From the NCBI RefSeq assembly GCF_014656545.1, contig NZ_BNDS01000007.1, forward strand, positions 1 to 64,000: a stretch of 64,000 nt of DNA, in the 5' to 3' direction. The notes beneath the pieces are model-generated. The model saw only the letters and a list, made by a program, of their open reading frames with translations. It did not search any database and had not been told where the DNA came from. The stretch is from Neobacillus kokaensis (GTDB taxonomy: Bacteria > Bacillota > Bacilli > Bacillales > Cytobacillaceae). Shown piece after piece: positions 30,132 to 39,679 of this stretch; the first letter of the stretch is position 1; the number at the start of each line of letters is the position of its first letter. Both the position numbers and the translations under genes were made by a program.

Positions 30132-30259
30132 TTACGTAAACTGTTATTCTTTTTTGTCCGATCTTTTGTTTCAATAAGCGGAACGCCGTTCACTTCGCCA
30201 TATTCTAATGAAAATTCTTCAATCGGTATACGCGGTGGTGTTTTACGACGTTTATTCAT
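30125..30259 (-). CDS. Very small basic hypothetical protein
   Basis: 44 aa: starts MNKRRKTPPRIPIEEFSLEYGEVNG, then a lysine/arginine-rich tail. Start set by AAAAAGGAAGAAG upstream. It begins 1 nt after the stop of the next small gene, so the pair is an operon. Located among spore genes; a sporulation role is only a guess. Confidence 0.6.
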   Translation of the reverse strand: MNKRRKTPPRIPIEEFSLEYGEVNGVPLIETKDRTKKNNSLRKK

Positions 30260-30260
30260 T

Positions 30261-30422
30261 TTAACTTCTTCCTTTTTGACCTTGTTTTGAATTCCGATTG
30301 GCAAATCTAATCGCATTATTATTATCGGTAAATTCCGCCGAAAATTCACTTTCCTGAACGTTTTTACGAGGTGTTTTTGTATATTTTTCTACTGCGTCAA
30401 ACTCTGCTTTTCGCTTTGCCAT
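30261..30422 (-). CDS. Very small hypothetical protein
   Basis: 53 aa, beginning MAKRKAEFDAVEKYTKTPRK and rich in Lys, Asn and Gln, with FSAEFTDNNNAIRFANRN in the middle. Ribosome site AAGGGGG before the ATG. Resembles spore-associated small proteins in composition only. Upstream partner of the 44-aa gene. Confidence 0.6.
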   Translation of the reverse strand: MAKRKAEFDAVEKYTKTPRKNVQESEFSAEFTDNNNAIRFANRNSKQGQKGRS

Positions 30423-30553
30423 CAAGGTATTCCCCCTTTTAATGAACTTACATTTATAGTGTTAAACAAAATGGGCGTAATATGCGTTACCTAATTTTTC
30501 ATAAATAAAATTACCTTACTCGCAGAAAATAACATTAAAAGAGGTGAAATAGA

Positions 30554-30907
30554 TTGAAACAAGAAAAAAACAAACAATCAACGGAAACCATAAGTATTGA
30601 TGAGACCCTGCCTCATCAAATTAATGCCCCAAGCTTTAAAGGGACGGGTATTAAAATAGAAGATCCATTTGTCAATGAACATGGAGTTCTAATTGGTGAC
30701 AGCCTCTATTCTTCTGAAAATTCACCGTTAGAAAACTGGTCAGATGAGACGGACCCTGCCATAATGGCGGGCGATGAATGGGTACATCCAACAAACGATA
30801 TTGGCTGGAACACAGCGGAAAATCGAGAATTGCTTGAAAGCAAGAGAAAACCACAAGGAGTTCCGTTCATGCATCCTTCAAAGGACGTTAGTATAGGGAC
30901 GGACTAA
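30554..30907 (+). CDS. DUF3905-like protein
   Basis: 117 aa, acidic and hydrophilic. The core GVLIGDSLYSSENSPLENWSDETDPAIMAGDEWVHPTNDIGWNT agrees with my memory of DUF3905, found in endospore formers. TTG start 7 nt after AGAGGTG. No signal peptide or membrane segment. Adjacent to a SASP gene, consistent with spore expression, but function unknown. Confidence 0.6.
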   Translation: MKQEKNKQSTETISIDETLPHQINAPSFKGTGIKIEDPFVNEHGVLIGDSLYSSENSPLENWSDETDPAIMAGDEWVHPTNDIGWNTAENRELLESKRKPQGVPFMHPSKDVSIGTD

Positions 30908-31015
30908 GTATCCAATTTCGATAAACATTTCCACTTATGAAAATAGTGCCACTAATAAATAATACTTGTACAGAGATGAAATAAACTCTCTGGTTAAAAA
31001 AGGAGTTGACACAAT

Positions 31016-31216
31016 ATGGCAAACAGTAGAAATAAATTATTGGTACCAGGAATCGAACAATACTTGGATCAGGTAAAATATGAAATCGCTCAGGAATTTG
31101 GGGTTCAATTGGGTTCAGATACCATTTCAAGAGCAAATGGCTCTGTGGGCGGAGAAATTACGAAAAGATTAGTCCAGCAAGCCCAATCACAGCTTTCAGG
31201 GAAAAATAACCAATAA
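31016..31216 (+). CDS. sspD: Alpha/beta-type small acid-soluble spore protein
   Basis: 66-aa DNA-binding spore protein. The signature [13 protein letters not shown] contains the GPR protease site (E-F-A/G context) and [18 protein letters not shown] is the second conserved helix. Saturates spore DNA and supplies amino acids on germination. Location beside rsgI-sigI matches B. subtilis sspD. AAAAGGAG ribosome site; terminator at 31230-31256. Confidence 0.93.
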   Translation: MANSRNKLLVPGIEQYLDQVKYEIAQEFGVQLGSDTISRANGSVGGEITKRLVQQAQSQLSGKNNQ

Positions 31217-31229
31217 TTAAATACAAATG

Positions 31230-31258
31230 GAAAAAGTCCGGCAATAATGCCGGACTTT
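31230..31258. terminator. Terminator of sspD
   Basis: AAAAAGTCCGGCA-ATAA-TGCCGGACTTTT; the A-rich left side may also serve rsgI on the minus strand. Confidence 0.85.
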
Positions 31259-32451
31259 TATTTCTTTTTTTGCTGATACCCTCTATTTTTTCCATAATAA
31301 TTTTGATTTGCTTTATTTTTAGATTGGAAATGTACCTTATTATTTCTCTGATGGGAATGTTTTCCTTTATTCCCAGGCTTTTGTTGATCTTTTTCCGGGT
31401 ATTTTTTTTGTTGTTTTTCCTGAGATTGAATTGGATGTTTTTTTTGATGTTTTTCTTGATTTAACGCTTTCTTTGTTTGACCATATTTTTTTTCTTGCTT
31501 TATCGCTTTCTTTGTTTGACCAAAATTTTTTTCTAGCTTTATCACTTTCTTTGTTTGGCCAAAATTTTTTTCTTGCTCTCCATTCACCTTTTTTAATTGT
31601 CCAGGAGCCATCTTTTTCTCTGAAAATGGAGGCTGCCTATTCGTACCTTTATTTATCCCAGTAGGATTTTCGGATTGCTTCTTATATTGTCCATTCGTTT
31701 GTGAGATCTCTCTTATTTTCTTTGGCTGCTTTTGAGGACCGTTCTTATCTTTTTTCTTTTCTGTTGATTTTACATTAACCTTTTTACTATTATTCGCCTC
31801 ATATTTTCCAGCAGTTACTCCAAGTTCATGTGCCTTTTTTAACTCTTCTTCCGTACAGTTTAAAACGGTCAGCTCCAAGGCCTGAGAGTTAATCGTGGCT
31901 TTAATTTCATTTAAATGCTTTTGAAGCTTTTCCTCAGCGACTTTCTCTACCTTATCAGTCCGAACTGTAGAGAAGATAACATGTTGATTATTTTCCAAGA
32001 AACCTTCTTTTTTCATGGTAAGCAGTAATGTTTTCGTAAGTTCAGCGGCATCCTGTTTCTTCCAGTCTGAAAGCTGCGAGATAATTTTTTTTCCTGCTTC
32101 ATTAAAACCAGTCAATTCAATAACTTGCATTTTATCGTTCACACCAAGCTCAATACTCGGATTCACGTCAATGGACATATAGGCATACGCTTTATCTTTT
32201 TGGAGCACCGGAAATAACGAACCAATTATGACCAAAAGAGCAAGCGAAACGACCCATATCGGCTTCAGTCGAAACAGGTGATTTAGTCGTTTGTGAAGGT
32301 TGTTTGTTTTTGTAATAGTCACTGGATAAAAACATATTTCCTCACCAATCATATAGGGCATATCCAGCCTTTTTGCCCTTAAGAATTCTCCATCAGGGGT
32401 AAGAAGTGTAAGAAAAGTCTCATCTATTTGCATTACAATTCCTTTTTTCAT
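31258..32451 (-). CDS. rsgI: Anti-sigma-I factor RsgI
   Basis: Single-pass membrane anti-sigma factor for SigI, 397 aa. N-terminal cytoplasmic RsgI domain (GIVMQIDETFLTLLTPDGEFLRAK), membrane helix around residues 65-84 (PIWVVSLALLVIIGSLFPVL), then an extracytoplasmic PASTA-less periplasmic-type domain (AYAYMSIDVNPSIELGVN) and a long Lys/Gln/Asn-rich tail from about residue 225. The tail includes three tandem 13-residue units based on GQTKKAIKQEK. Starts 4 bp inside sigI (ATGA). Confidence 0.92.
   Translation of the reverse strand: MKKGIVMQIDETFLTLLTPDGEFLRAKRLDMPYMIGEEICFYPVTITKTNNLHKRLNHLFRLKPIWVVSLALLVIIGSLFPVLQKDKAYAYMSIDVNPSIELGVNDKMQVIELTGFNEAGKKIISQLSDWKKQDAAELTKTLLLTMKKEGFLENNQHVIFSTVRTDKVEKVAEEKLQKHLNEIKATINSQALELTVLNCTEEELKKAHELGVTAGKYEANNSKKVNVKSTEKKKDKNGPQKQPKKIREISQTNGQYKKQSENPTGINKGTNRQPPFSEKKMAPGQLKKVNGEQEKNFGQTKKVIKLEKNFGQTKKAIKQEKKYGQTKKALNQEKHQKKHPIQSQEKQQKKYPEKDQQKPGNKGKHSHQRNNKVHFQSKNKANQNYYGKNRGYQQKKK
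31463..31580. repeat. Three tandem 39-bp units within rsgI
   Basis: Near-identical 39-bp blocks coding for FGQTKKxxxxEKx units in the extracytoplasmic tail of RsgI. Confidence 0.7.
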
Positions 32452-33194
32452 GTTTCAAGCACCCCCTTTATATAATCCTTTAAATAAATATAATCACTGG
32501 ATAGAATGAGTGCGATAGCTATAATGTATTTTCGATTCCGTTCAATCGTTTTACGGCTTACATTCACCATTTTTTCTAACTGCTTAATCGGCAGCCGTTT
32601 CTTTTCCAGTAATAATATTCTTAATTCCTGATCTTCTACAAGTTTTTTTGCGACTAGGATCGCATTTTTCCTTGCGTCGGTATGTTTAGGAGAATTTTCT
32701 AATAAATCACTTAAGGTTAAGTCAAAGGCATTTAACAATTTTTGAAACTGCAGCACTTCTTCTTTTCGCAGCTGTTCATCGTTCTTTTTTTGATATTCTT
32801 CAAGGGAAAGCTCATTTACAATCGTAATCCCTGGTAATTCTTCCTCATTTGATTCATTAGTCAAATCAATACTAATATGTTGGTTTTTCGTTTGTTTACG
32901 GATATAATCTATAACTCTTCGTTTAATAATAATTTCTGAAAAGTTTAATAGGGAACTACCACGATCTGCTGAGTATTTTTCGATTGCTTCATGAAAGGCT
33001 ATAAGTCCTATGCTAAATTCATCATCTGTTTCATAAATATATCTTTTACATACTGAAGAAACCGTCTTTGCAATAAATGGTTTATACGCCTCAATCAGCT
33101 CATTTAACAGAGAACTATCTCCCTGCTGGATCAAGGCAACAGTATCTTCAATTGTTGGTTTCTTTTTTTTGGCCAAAAACAATAAACTCAGCAT
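32448..33194 (-). CDS. sigI: RNA polymerase sigma factor SigI
   Basis: 248 aa, sigma-70 family heat-shock/cell-wall sigma factor. Region 2 is visible in EFSIGLIAFHEAIEKYSADRGSSLLNFSEIIIKRRVIDYIRKQ; the C-terminal SigI-specific domain has KRLPIKQLEKMVNVSRKTIERNRKYIIAIALI, the DNA-binding helix. Start ATG after GAGGTGAGC. A TATAAT element lies at 33216-33221 on the minus strand, 22 bp upstream. Operon with rsgI. Confidence 0.94.
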   Translation of the reverse strand: MLSLLFLAKKKKPTIEDTVALIQQGDSSLLNELIEAYKPFIAKTVSSVCKRYIYETDDEFSIGLIAFHEAIEKYSADRGSSLLNFSEIIIKRRVIDYIRKQTKNQHISIDLTNESNEEELPGITIVNELSLEEYQKKNDEQLRKEEVLQFQKLLNAFDLTLSDLLENSPKHTDARKNAILVAKKLVEDQELRILLLEKKRLPIKQLEKMVNVSRKTIERNRKYIIAIALILSSDYIYLKDYIKGVLET

Positions 33195-33339
33195 ATGCTC
33201 ACCTCTATTCGACCCATTATATCATACGTTCGGATCATTTTGGGGGCAAGCATTTTCCTTTTCACTACATAGGTACGCAAATTTTATAAATTTGTGGGGG
33301 TTTTATTAAAACTTTTTTTCAAAAGTATTACAAAAAAAA

Positions 33340-33362
33340 TGGCGGGTATAGTCCCCGCCATT
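33340..33362 (-). terminator. Terminator of prfC
   Basis: Minus-strand AAAATGGCGGG-GACTATA-CCCGCCATTTTTTTT immediately after the stop codon. Confidence 0.85.
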
Positions 33363-34946
33363 TTAATCATGTTGATCCATTGGATTATAGAGTTTTACAT
33401 TTGGATTTTTGTCTTGAAACCATCTGAGTGCAAACTCATTTTCAAACAAAAACACATAATGATTATATCGATCTTTGACTAATAAGCTTCTTGAGCTTGA
33501 AAGATTTTCATCCACGGTATCATTTTCAATCCATCGTGCTATCTTTGAACCTAATCTTTCCATTAATACTTCAGCATTATATTCGTTTTTCATTCGATGT
33601 TCAAATACTTCAAATTGAAGCTGACCAACAGCACCTAATAGATATTCATCTGTTTTTACAGTTTTATAAAGCTGAATCGCTCCCTCTTGAACTAGCTGCT
33701 GAATTCCCTTATGAAACGATTTTTGTTTCATTACGTTCTTCGCCGATACGCGGACAAATAATTCTGGCGTAAATTGAGGTAATTTCTCAAATTGAAAATC
33801 ATTCTTTCCACTAGTGAGGGTATCCCCAATTTGATAGGTACCTGTATCATATAATCCGATAATATCTCCGCTGACTGCTTCATCTACCGTACTTCGTTCT
33901 TCTGCCATAAAAGATGTCGATTGTGAAAGCTTAAGCTGCTTCCCTAACCTTGGAATATTTACGGTCATTCCCCGTTCAAACTTACCAGAGCAAATGCGGA
34001 CAAATGCAATTCGGTCGCGGTGTGCCGGGTTCATATTTGCTTGAATTTTAAACACGAAGCCGGAAAATTGGTCCGATAGCGGATCAATCTCACCAATTGA
34101 TGAATTACGTGCTTTAGGAGCTGGGGCGAAACGTAAATAGGTCTCAAGAAATGTCTGCACACCAAATGTTGTTAAGGCACTTCCAAAAAACACCGGTGTC
34201 AGAGTTCCATCTGCCACTCTGCTTTCAGAAAACTCATTTCCTGCTTCATTTAGGAGCATAATTTCTTCAAGTGTTTGGTCATACAAACCAGATGACTTCA
34301 ACTTATGCTCTCCTTCGATTTCTCCATTTTCATTTAATGGAATAAATCGCTCTTCCTCGATGCCCCGGAATTGTTCAACACGATTATAATAGCGGTCATA
34401 GATCCCAAGAAACTCTTTACCCATACCAATTGGCCAATTCATTGGATAAGATTCAATGCCGAGAACTTCCTCTAATTCAGCCAGCAGTTCCAGCGGCGGT
34501 TTTCCTTGGCGGTCAAGCTTATTAATAAAAGTAAAAATTGGAATGCCGCGCATCCGGCAGACTTTAAAAAGCTTAAGAGTTTGTTCCTCAATCCCTTTAG
34601 CGGAATCGATAATCATCACAGCACTGTCAACCGCCATTAATGTTCGATACGTGTCTTCACTGAAATCCTGGTGTCCAGGTGTATCAAGAATGTTCACTTG
34701 AAAGCCATTATATTCAAACTGCATAACACTGGATGTAACAGATATTCCCCTTTGTTTTTCAATTTCCATCCAGTCACTCGTTGCAAATTTGCCTGTCTTT
34801 TTAGCCTTTACGGTTCCTGCGTCCCGAATCGCACCGCCAAAAAGCAATAATTTTTCAGTTAATGTTGTTTTTCCGGCATCCGGGTGAGAAATAATCGCAA
34901 ATGTCCGGCGTGATAATACGTCTTTTTTAAAATCGTTACCCATCAT
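33363..34946 (-). CDS. prfC: Peptide chain release factor 3
   Basis: GTPase that recycles RF1/RF2 from the ribosome. About 527 aa from the first ATG after GAGAGGAAGAC (a second ATG follows directly). G1 [16 protein letters not shown]3 [15 protein letters not shown]4 [14 protein letters not shown]; the RF3-specific C-terminal domain includes [17 protein letters not shown]. Full length for RF3 and distinct from EF-G and from tetracycline protection proteins. Confidence 0.95.
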   Translation of the reverse strand: MMGNDFKKDVLSRRTFAIISHPDAGKTTLTEKLLLFGGAIRDAGTVKAKKTGKFATSDWMEIEKQRGISVTSSVMQFEYNGFQVNILDTPGHQDFSEDTYRTLMAVDSAVMIIDSAKGIEEQTLKLFKVCRMRGIPIFTFINKLDRQGKPPLELLAELEEVLGIESYPMNWPIGMGKEFLGIYDRYYNRVEQFRGIEEERFIPLNENGEIEGEHKLKSSGLYDQTLEEIMLLNEAGNEFSESRVADGTLTPVFFGSALTTFGVQTFLETYLRFAPAPKARNSSIGEIDPLSDQFSGFVFKIQANMNPAHRDRIAFVRICSGKFERGMTVNIPRLGKQLKLSQSTSFMAEERSTVDEAVSGDIIGLYDTGTYQIGDTLTSGKNDFQFEKLPQFTPELFVRVSAKNVMKQKSFHKGIQQLVQEGAIQLYKTVKTDEYLLGAVGQLQFEVFEHRMKNEYNAEVLMERLGSKIARWIENDTVDENLSSSRSLLVKDRYNHYVFLFENEFALRWFQDKNPNVKLYNPMDQHD

Positions 34947-35174
34947 GTCTTCCTCTCTTTTGACAAAGATTTTGTCCATAACTTAAATCTTATCGCTGAA
35001 ACGTTCACTTTGCAATATTTCAATGAATGTACATGGTATTTTTTCTTTTAATTTTTCATCCATTGTCCATCTTAGTTGGTAACTTTATCGTATTCCTTCC
35101 ACCAATTCCCTTATCCATTTATCTGGAAATTACTTTATAATAGAATATGACTCTGGTTAAGGAGGATGATCCGA

Positions 35175-36878
35175 TTGAATCGAAGTAAAATCATTATGTC
35201 AAAATTTATTCCTTTATTTATAGCATTAATTATCGTTATTTCAGGCAGCATTTGGTTTGTTCAATCGAACAATAAAGAGATTTCCATTCCCTTTTCTTCC
35301 GTTGAAAAAATGATCCAAGAACAACATGGAAAAAAGGTTGTACTTACTGAACAATCCGATGGCAGTCTATATATAGAAACAGAAAAAGCAAAGTATGTTA
35401 CTCATATCCCGCCTAACAGTCAAATGATTAATAAATTGGTAGAATCATATAATATTGAATACTCCTTTACATCAAGCAGCCGTTATGGCAAATGGATTTT
35501 AGGCGGTCTTGTACTTCTCTTAATCGGTGCAGCATTTGCACTTCAAAAAACCAAGGGCGGTTTTGGGTTAAATTCAATGAAAAACAGTGTTGCCAAATCA
35601 CAACCGATTCCAACCATCAGCTTAAAGGATGTGGGTGGTCTTGGTGAGGAGATGAAAGAAGAAATCCTGCAAACACTGTCTACTTTAAAAGAACCGGACC
35701 ACGCAATTAAATTAGGGATTACCCCTCCGCAGGGCATCCTTTTTTACGGCCCTCCAGGAACCGGGAAAACCTTGCTTGCTCAAGCCATTGCTAGTGAATT
35801 GAATGCCTCTTTCTTTTCTGCCAGCGGTTCGGCTTTTAATGAACTTTTTGTCGGTGTTGGCGCGAGCCGTGTTCGATCATTATTCCAGGCAGCAAGAAAG
35901 CAAAGCCCAGCTGTGATTTTTATCGATGAGGTCGATGCTCTAGCCGGAAGAAGAAAGGCACATGGCGGTGAAGAAGCAGAAAAAACATTAACAGAACTTT
36001 TGGTGCAATTAGATGGCGGTCATTCTAACGATGGAATTTTATTCATTGCCGCAACAAACCGAAAAGACATGCTTGATGAAGCTTTTTTACGTCCTGGACG
36101 AATTGACTTCAGCTTCCATGTGCCTCTTCCAGATACAAAAGGAAGAAGAGAAATCATTGAAATTCATACAATAGGAAAATCACTTGCACCTGAGGTATTT
36201 GCTTCTTTAGATGGGTTAGCGGAAAGCACGTCCGGGTTCTCAGGGGCCGAACTCCATTCTTTGTTCGAAACAGCAAGCAGAAGGGCTGTTCGTAATGGAC
36301 ATGAGGCTGTTCAAAAGGAAGACCTTGACTATGCTCTAGACCGAACCATTTTAGGCAGCACATCGCGTACCCTTAAGGACCATGATACAAAACATAGGGT
36401 AGCTATTCATGAAGCGGGACATGCTCTGGTAGCCTCTGTAACAAAACCTGGATCTGTCAGGAAAGCAACCATCATCCCGCGCGGTGAAGCACTTGGATAT
36501 GTAGCTCCAATTCCAAAAGAAATGCATTTATCAACGACAAGTGATCTGCTTGACCGCATTGCAATGATTTTGGCAGGCGGTGTTGCGGAGCGTATCCATT
36601 TAGGTGAGCATAGTATCGGTGTCGGCGGCGATGTCCAGCAAGCAAAACAGATTATTGAACAAATGGTCGAAACCGGCATGCTCCAGGATGGTTTTACGCT
36701 AACATTTAGCAGTAAAGATAAAGAAACAAAAATGCAGGAATTATTCACCAAAGGATTAGAGATAGCTGAGAATTTAATAAAAAGTCATCAAAAACAGTAT
36801 GAGCAATTAGTCGATGCTTTATTAAAAAAGGAAACATTAGAGGGATCAGAAGTAGAAAATATCGTTTGGCAGCATTAA
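35175..36878 (+). CDS. FtsH-like membrane AAA metalloprotease paralog
   Basis: 567 aa. Two membrane helices (about residues 11-28 and 107-124) flank a short extracytoplasmic part with EISIPFSSVEKMIQE. AAA module: GPPGTGKTLLAQAIASE, VIFIDEVDALAGRR, NRKDMLDEAFLRPGRID. Zinc protease site HEAGHALVAS (about residue 413) and third ligand in GGDVQQAKQ. Shorter and more divergent than housekeeping FtsH, so probably a specialised paralog. TTG start with AAGGAGG 9 nt upstream; the ATG touching the ribosome site at 35166 is unlikely. Confidence 0.85.
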   Translation: MNRSKIIMSKFIPLFIALIIVISGSIWFVQSNNKEISIPFSSVEKMIQEQHGKKVVLTEQSDGSLYIETEKAKYVTHIPPNSQMINKLVESYNIEYSFTSSSRYGKWILGGLVLLLIGAAFALQKTKGGFGLNSMKNSVAKSQPIPTISLKDVGGLGEEMKEEILQTLSTLKEPDHAIKLGITPPQGILFYGPPGTGKTLLAQAIASELNASFFSASGSAFNELFVGVGASRVRSLFQAARKQSPAVIFIDEVDALAGRRKAHGGEEAEKTLTELLVQLDGGHSNDGILFIAATNRKDMLDEAFLRPGRIDFSFHVPLPDTKGRREIIEIHTIGKSLAPEVFASLDGLAESTSGFSGAELHSLFETASRRAVRNGHEAVQKEDLDYALDRTILGSTSRTLKDHDTKHRVAIHEAGHALVASVTKPGSVRKATIIPRGEALGYVAPIPKEMHLSTTSDLLDRIAMILAGGVAERIHLGEHSIGVGGDVQQAKQIIEQMVETGMLQDGFTLTFSSKDKETKMQELFTKGLEIAENLIKSHQKQYEQLVDALLKKETLEGSEVENIVWQH

Positions 36879-36898
36879 TAACACAGGATTTCCTAAAA

Positions 36899-36933
36899 GC
36901 ACAAACCCGCTTAGTGTTCTAAGCGGGTTCGAT
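36899..36933 (+). terminator. Terminator of the FtsH-like gene
   Basis: AACCCGCTTAG-TGTT-CTAAGCGGGTT, with only a weak T-rich tail. Confidence 0.65.
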
Positions 36934-36941
36934 TCATTTTA

Positions 36942-37073
36942 TTAATAGTAGCAAGCAGCTCCTACTATAATTAAGAGGATAAATAATACGACGATTAATG
37001 TAAAGCCGCCGTACCCGTAACCAAATCCTCCATATCCATAGCCGCCGCAGCCGTAGCCTGCATATCCAAACAT
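36942..37073 (-). CDS. YjcZ-family sporulation peptide
   Basis: 43 aa. N-terminal Gly/Tyr-rich half ([18 protein letters not shown]) and a C-terminal membrane helix [20 protein letters not shown]. Belongs to the YjcZ group of tiny spore-associated membrane peptides. GGAGGTAA ribosome site. One of three such genes in this window. Confidence 0.85.
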   Translation of the reverse strand: MFGYAGYGCGGYGYGGFGYGYGGFTLIVVLFILLIIVGAACYY

Positions 37074-37094
37074 AGAATTACCTCCTTTTATAGT

Positions 37095-37196
37095 TTAATA
37101 AAATCCTCCAACCCAAGAAGCACCTACAATAATTAATAAAATGAACAGAACAACGATTAGCGCGAAGCCAGCTCCGTATCCTCCTGCTGCAGTCAT
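37095..37196 (-). CDS. YjcZ-family sporulation peptide
   Basis: 33 aa: short MTAAGGYGAG head followed by the same helix [18 protein letters not shown]. Ribosome site AAAAGGAGG. Tandem with the 43-aa paralog. Confidence 0.85.
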   Translation of the reverse strand: MTAAGGYGAGFALIVVLFILLIIVGASWVGGFY

Positions 37197-37285
37197 TTGT
37201 TTTACCTCCTTTTTTAAAGTCTATATATCCTATTCAGTAAAATTAAAATGTGCAATAGACTCCTATCCCAATTACTCTGTTAATA

Positions 37286-37316
37286 AAAAAAAGATAAGCC
37301 CATTCTTACTAGGCTT
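37286..37316 (-). terminator. Terminator downstream of cotZ-like gene
   Basis: Minus strand AAGCC-TAGTAAGAATG-GGCTTATCTTTTTTTT. Confidence 0.6.
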
Positions 37317-37350
37317 AATCCCTAAAAACCTTGGTTATTGAACCTGCCTT

Positions 37351-37776
37351 TTAACATTTTGGTTCAATAATTGGCAATGGCCGGTCAACTATTTTAGGCG
37401 ACAATGGTTCAATCGTACAGAAACAACTTAAATCTATGATAATACAATTATCCGTCTTTATTAGTGAATATACTTCATCGCAGAAAAACTCTAAAGGGCA
37501 GCCATCCATATCTACGGGTTCAAGCAGTGAAAGGCTTGCACAGCAATGATTTGCATCTAACTTTTCCAGCCTAAAGAATGGTGTAGTAAAAAATTTTCCA
37601 TTTACATTCCTGCCGAATGCTTCGAAACGGCAGTTTTTATTAGAAATCATAAATGGTATCGTATCAAATCCTAGCAAATCACATACAAAACGGAATTCTT
37701 TATATGAAAGTCTTTCCTGCTCCTCAAAAAGCTGTTTCATTTCAAAGCAAATGCAGTTTTCACTATGCAGATTCAT
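37351..37776 (-). CDS. Spore coat / exosporium protein CotY/CotZ-like
   Basis: 141 aa, cysteine-rich. CNCI-type start (ENCICFEM), DTIPFMISNKNCRFEAFG, ANHCCASLSLLEPVD and a proline/cysteine-bounded end match the CotZ/CotY/ExsY family that crosslinks the spore crust or exosporium base. Start at the ATG 9 nt after GGAGG. Mother-cell (sigma-K) expression is expected from the family; I did not identify the promoter. Confidence 0.88.
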   Translation of the reverse strand: MNLHSENCICFEMKQLFEEQERLSYKEFRFVCDLLGFDTIPFMISNKNCRFEAFGRNVNGKFFTTPFFRLEKLDANHCCASLSLLEPVDMDGCPLEFFCDEVYSLIKTDNCIIIDLSCFCTIEPLSPKIVDRPLPIIEPKC

Positions 37777-37909
37777 TTCCATCCCCCTCCCTGTTGCACC
37801 GAAAATCACCTTATTTTAAAATATTCTATTCTGAATAGATGGTATAGGCACCTCCCATAACCACAACAACTTTTCGAAATAACTAACTGTTATTTATCAA
37901 ACGATAAAA

Positions 37910-37938
37910 AAGACCGCAGGCTAAACATCCTGCGGTCA
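37910..37938 (-). terminator. Terminator of SRPBCC gene
   Basis: GACCGCAGG-ATGTTTAG-CCTGCGGTCTTTTTT on the minus strand. Confidence 0.8.
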
Positions 37939-37946
37939 AGCTTCAT

Positions 37947-38399
37947 TTATTTTATACTTTTTAATTCACCTAGTTTTGCAGAAATAGCGATTGCCATTTC
38001 CTCAACTGCTTTTGGCAGCGCTGTCTCTAACTTAGAATTAACAGTGTTCGCCATTTTTCCAATTGCATTTACTTCAAGAAATCCAGTCAGCTTGGTTCGA
38101 TTCAAATTAATAGCCTTTGCTTCAAAATAGCCCGTACCACCATATTTCTCACTTTTCCCTATCAATTCAAAGCTTATCCTTGTCGGCTCCAGCCATTCTT
38201 TTATATCAATCATTAAACTAATCTTCTTCTTCAATATGCCGATGTCGCTCTTAAATTCCCATGTGGACTGATGGTCCGTAATTTTTTGATGGTGGATGTA
38301 ATTTGGAACTAGTGGAGCCCAATTATCCATATCCTTTACGAAATTCCAGATTTCATCAATAGGGAACTCTAATTCAACTTGGTGCATTCCGCTTGGCAT
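37947..38399 (-). CDS. SRPBCC / CoxG-like lipid-binding fold protein
   Basis: 150 aa helix-grip protein. N-terminal EFPIDEIWNFVKDMDNWAPLVPNY and later GGTGYFEAKAINLNRTKLTGFLEVNAIGKM match the CoxG/START-like family. Binds hydrophobic ligands or assists enzyme maturation in relatives; here there are no cox genes, so no role can be assigned. Monocistronic. Confidence 0.75.
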   Translation of the reverse strand: MPSGMHQVELEFPIDEIWNFVKDMDNWAPLVPNYIHHQKITDHQSTWEFKSDIGILKKKISLMIDIKEWLEPTRISFELIGKSEKYGGTGYFEAKAINLNRTKLTGFLEVNAIGKMANTVNSKLETALPKAVEEMAIAISAKLGELKSIK

Positions 38400-38497
38400 A
38401 ATTCCCCTCTTTTCTGATCAAGATAAAAGACCTTCCCAGTTTGAAGGTCTTATTAAAAGATATATGATAAATATAGAGGTTATAGAAGGGAAATTAC

Positions 38498-39679
38498 TCA
38501 ATTAGATATGAACATTTCCATTAAAAATGCCTGAATTCGTTTCGCAGCCTCAAGGAGACGTTCTGGCGGCTGTACCAAAGCAATTCGTACATAGCCTTCA
38601 CCTAACTTGCCAAAAGCATCTCCCGGCACTACAGCTACACCCACCTTATCTATTAAATCAAAGGCAAACTTTCGAGAACTAAAGCCGGGAGGTATTTTTG
38701 CCCAAACAAACATCGTTGCCGGAGATTTGGCGACACTCCAGCCGCTTTTTTCTAACCCTGCTATTAATGCATCTCTCCGCCTTTCATATTCTTTCACCTG
38801 CGTTTGAAAGAAGGAAAAATCGGAAGTTAACGCCTTTACAGCAGCCGCTTGAATCGGATAGAATACGCCGTAATCGATATGCGACTTGAACGAAGCTAGA
38901 GCATTTATTACCTGCTCGTTACCTGCCGCATAAGCGATGCGGCAGCCCGCCATATTAAATGTTTTGGATAATGAATTAAATTCAATTCCAACCTCCTTTG
39001 CACCAGGTAGCGATAAAAAGCTAATTTGAGGATGATTGTCAAAAATTAATTCAGAATAGGCAAAATCATGAACAACTAAGATATTATGAAGCTTGGCAAA
39101 CTCGATTACTTCTTTAAAGAACTCTTTATCAGCTAGGGCAGTAACAGGGTTTCCCGGATAGCTAAGGATCATCATTTTTGTTTTCTGTAATATTTCTAAT
39201 GGTATTTCTCCCAATCTTGGAAGGAACTTATTTTCCGCCAGTAACGGCATTGGGTAAACATTCCCGCCGGCAATGGTTACACCGGCTTCATAAATCGGGT
39301 ATCCAGGGTCAGGAACTAATACATAATCCCCTGGGTCAATAATTGCCATTGCTAAATGGGCAAGCCCGTCCTGGGAACCCATTAACTGAAGCACCTCTTT
39401 AGCGGGGTCAATGTCAACAGAGTAACGATGCTTATAAAAATAACTTACCGCATCATGAAATTCAGGTATTCCCTTTAATGTATAGCCATACTTACTCGGA
39501 TCCTTTGCATATTCCGATAATGTTTCCACCACAAAGGAAGGCGGCAGGAAATCAGGACTTCCAACACTCAAATCAATAACATCTTTGCCCTTTTTCATTG
39601 CTGCTTGCTTTAGGTCGGCTATTTCTTGAAAAATACTTGAAGACATTTTCTGGACCTTTTCTGATGCAGTGAAATTCAT
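38498..39679 (-). CDS. Aminotransferase, LL-diaminopimelate-aminotransferase-like
   Basis: 393 aa fold-type I PLP enzyme. DVIDLSVGSPDFLPPS, YGYTLKGIPEFHDAVSYFY, VLVPDPGYPIYEAG, SYPGNPVTA and the PLP lysine in FNSLSKTFNMAGCRIAYA. Related to, but distinct from, the MtnE-like enzyme at 23176. Start at the ATG with GAGGG 8 nt upstream. Annotated in relatives as DapL-like; Bacilli normally make lysine by the acetylase route, so true DapL activity is doubtful. Confidence 0.75.
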   Translation of the reverse strand: MNFTASEKVQKMSSSIFQEIADLKQAAMKKGKDVIDLSVGSPDFLPPSFVVETLSEYAKDPSKYGYTLKGIPEFHDAVSYFYKHRYSVDIDPAKEVLQLMGSQDGLAHLAMAIIDPGDYVLVPDPGYPIYEAGVTIAGGNVYPMPLLAENKFLPRLGEIPLEILQKTKMMILSYPGNPVTALADKEFFKEVIEFAKLHNILVVHDFAYSELIFDNHPQISFLSLPGAKEVGIEFNSLSKTFNMAGCRIAYAAGNEQVINALASFKSHIDYGVFYPIQAAAVKALTSDFSFFQTQVKEYERRRDALIAGLEKSGWSVAKSPATMFVWAKIPPGFSSRKFAFDLIDKVGVAVVPGDAFGKLGEGYVRIALVQPPERLLEAAKRIQAFLMEMFISN

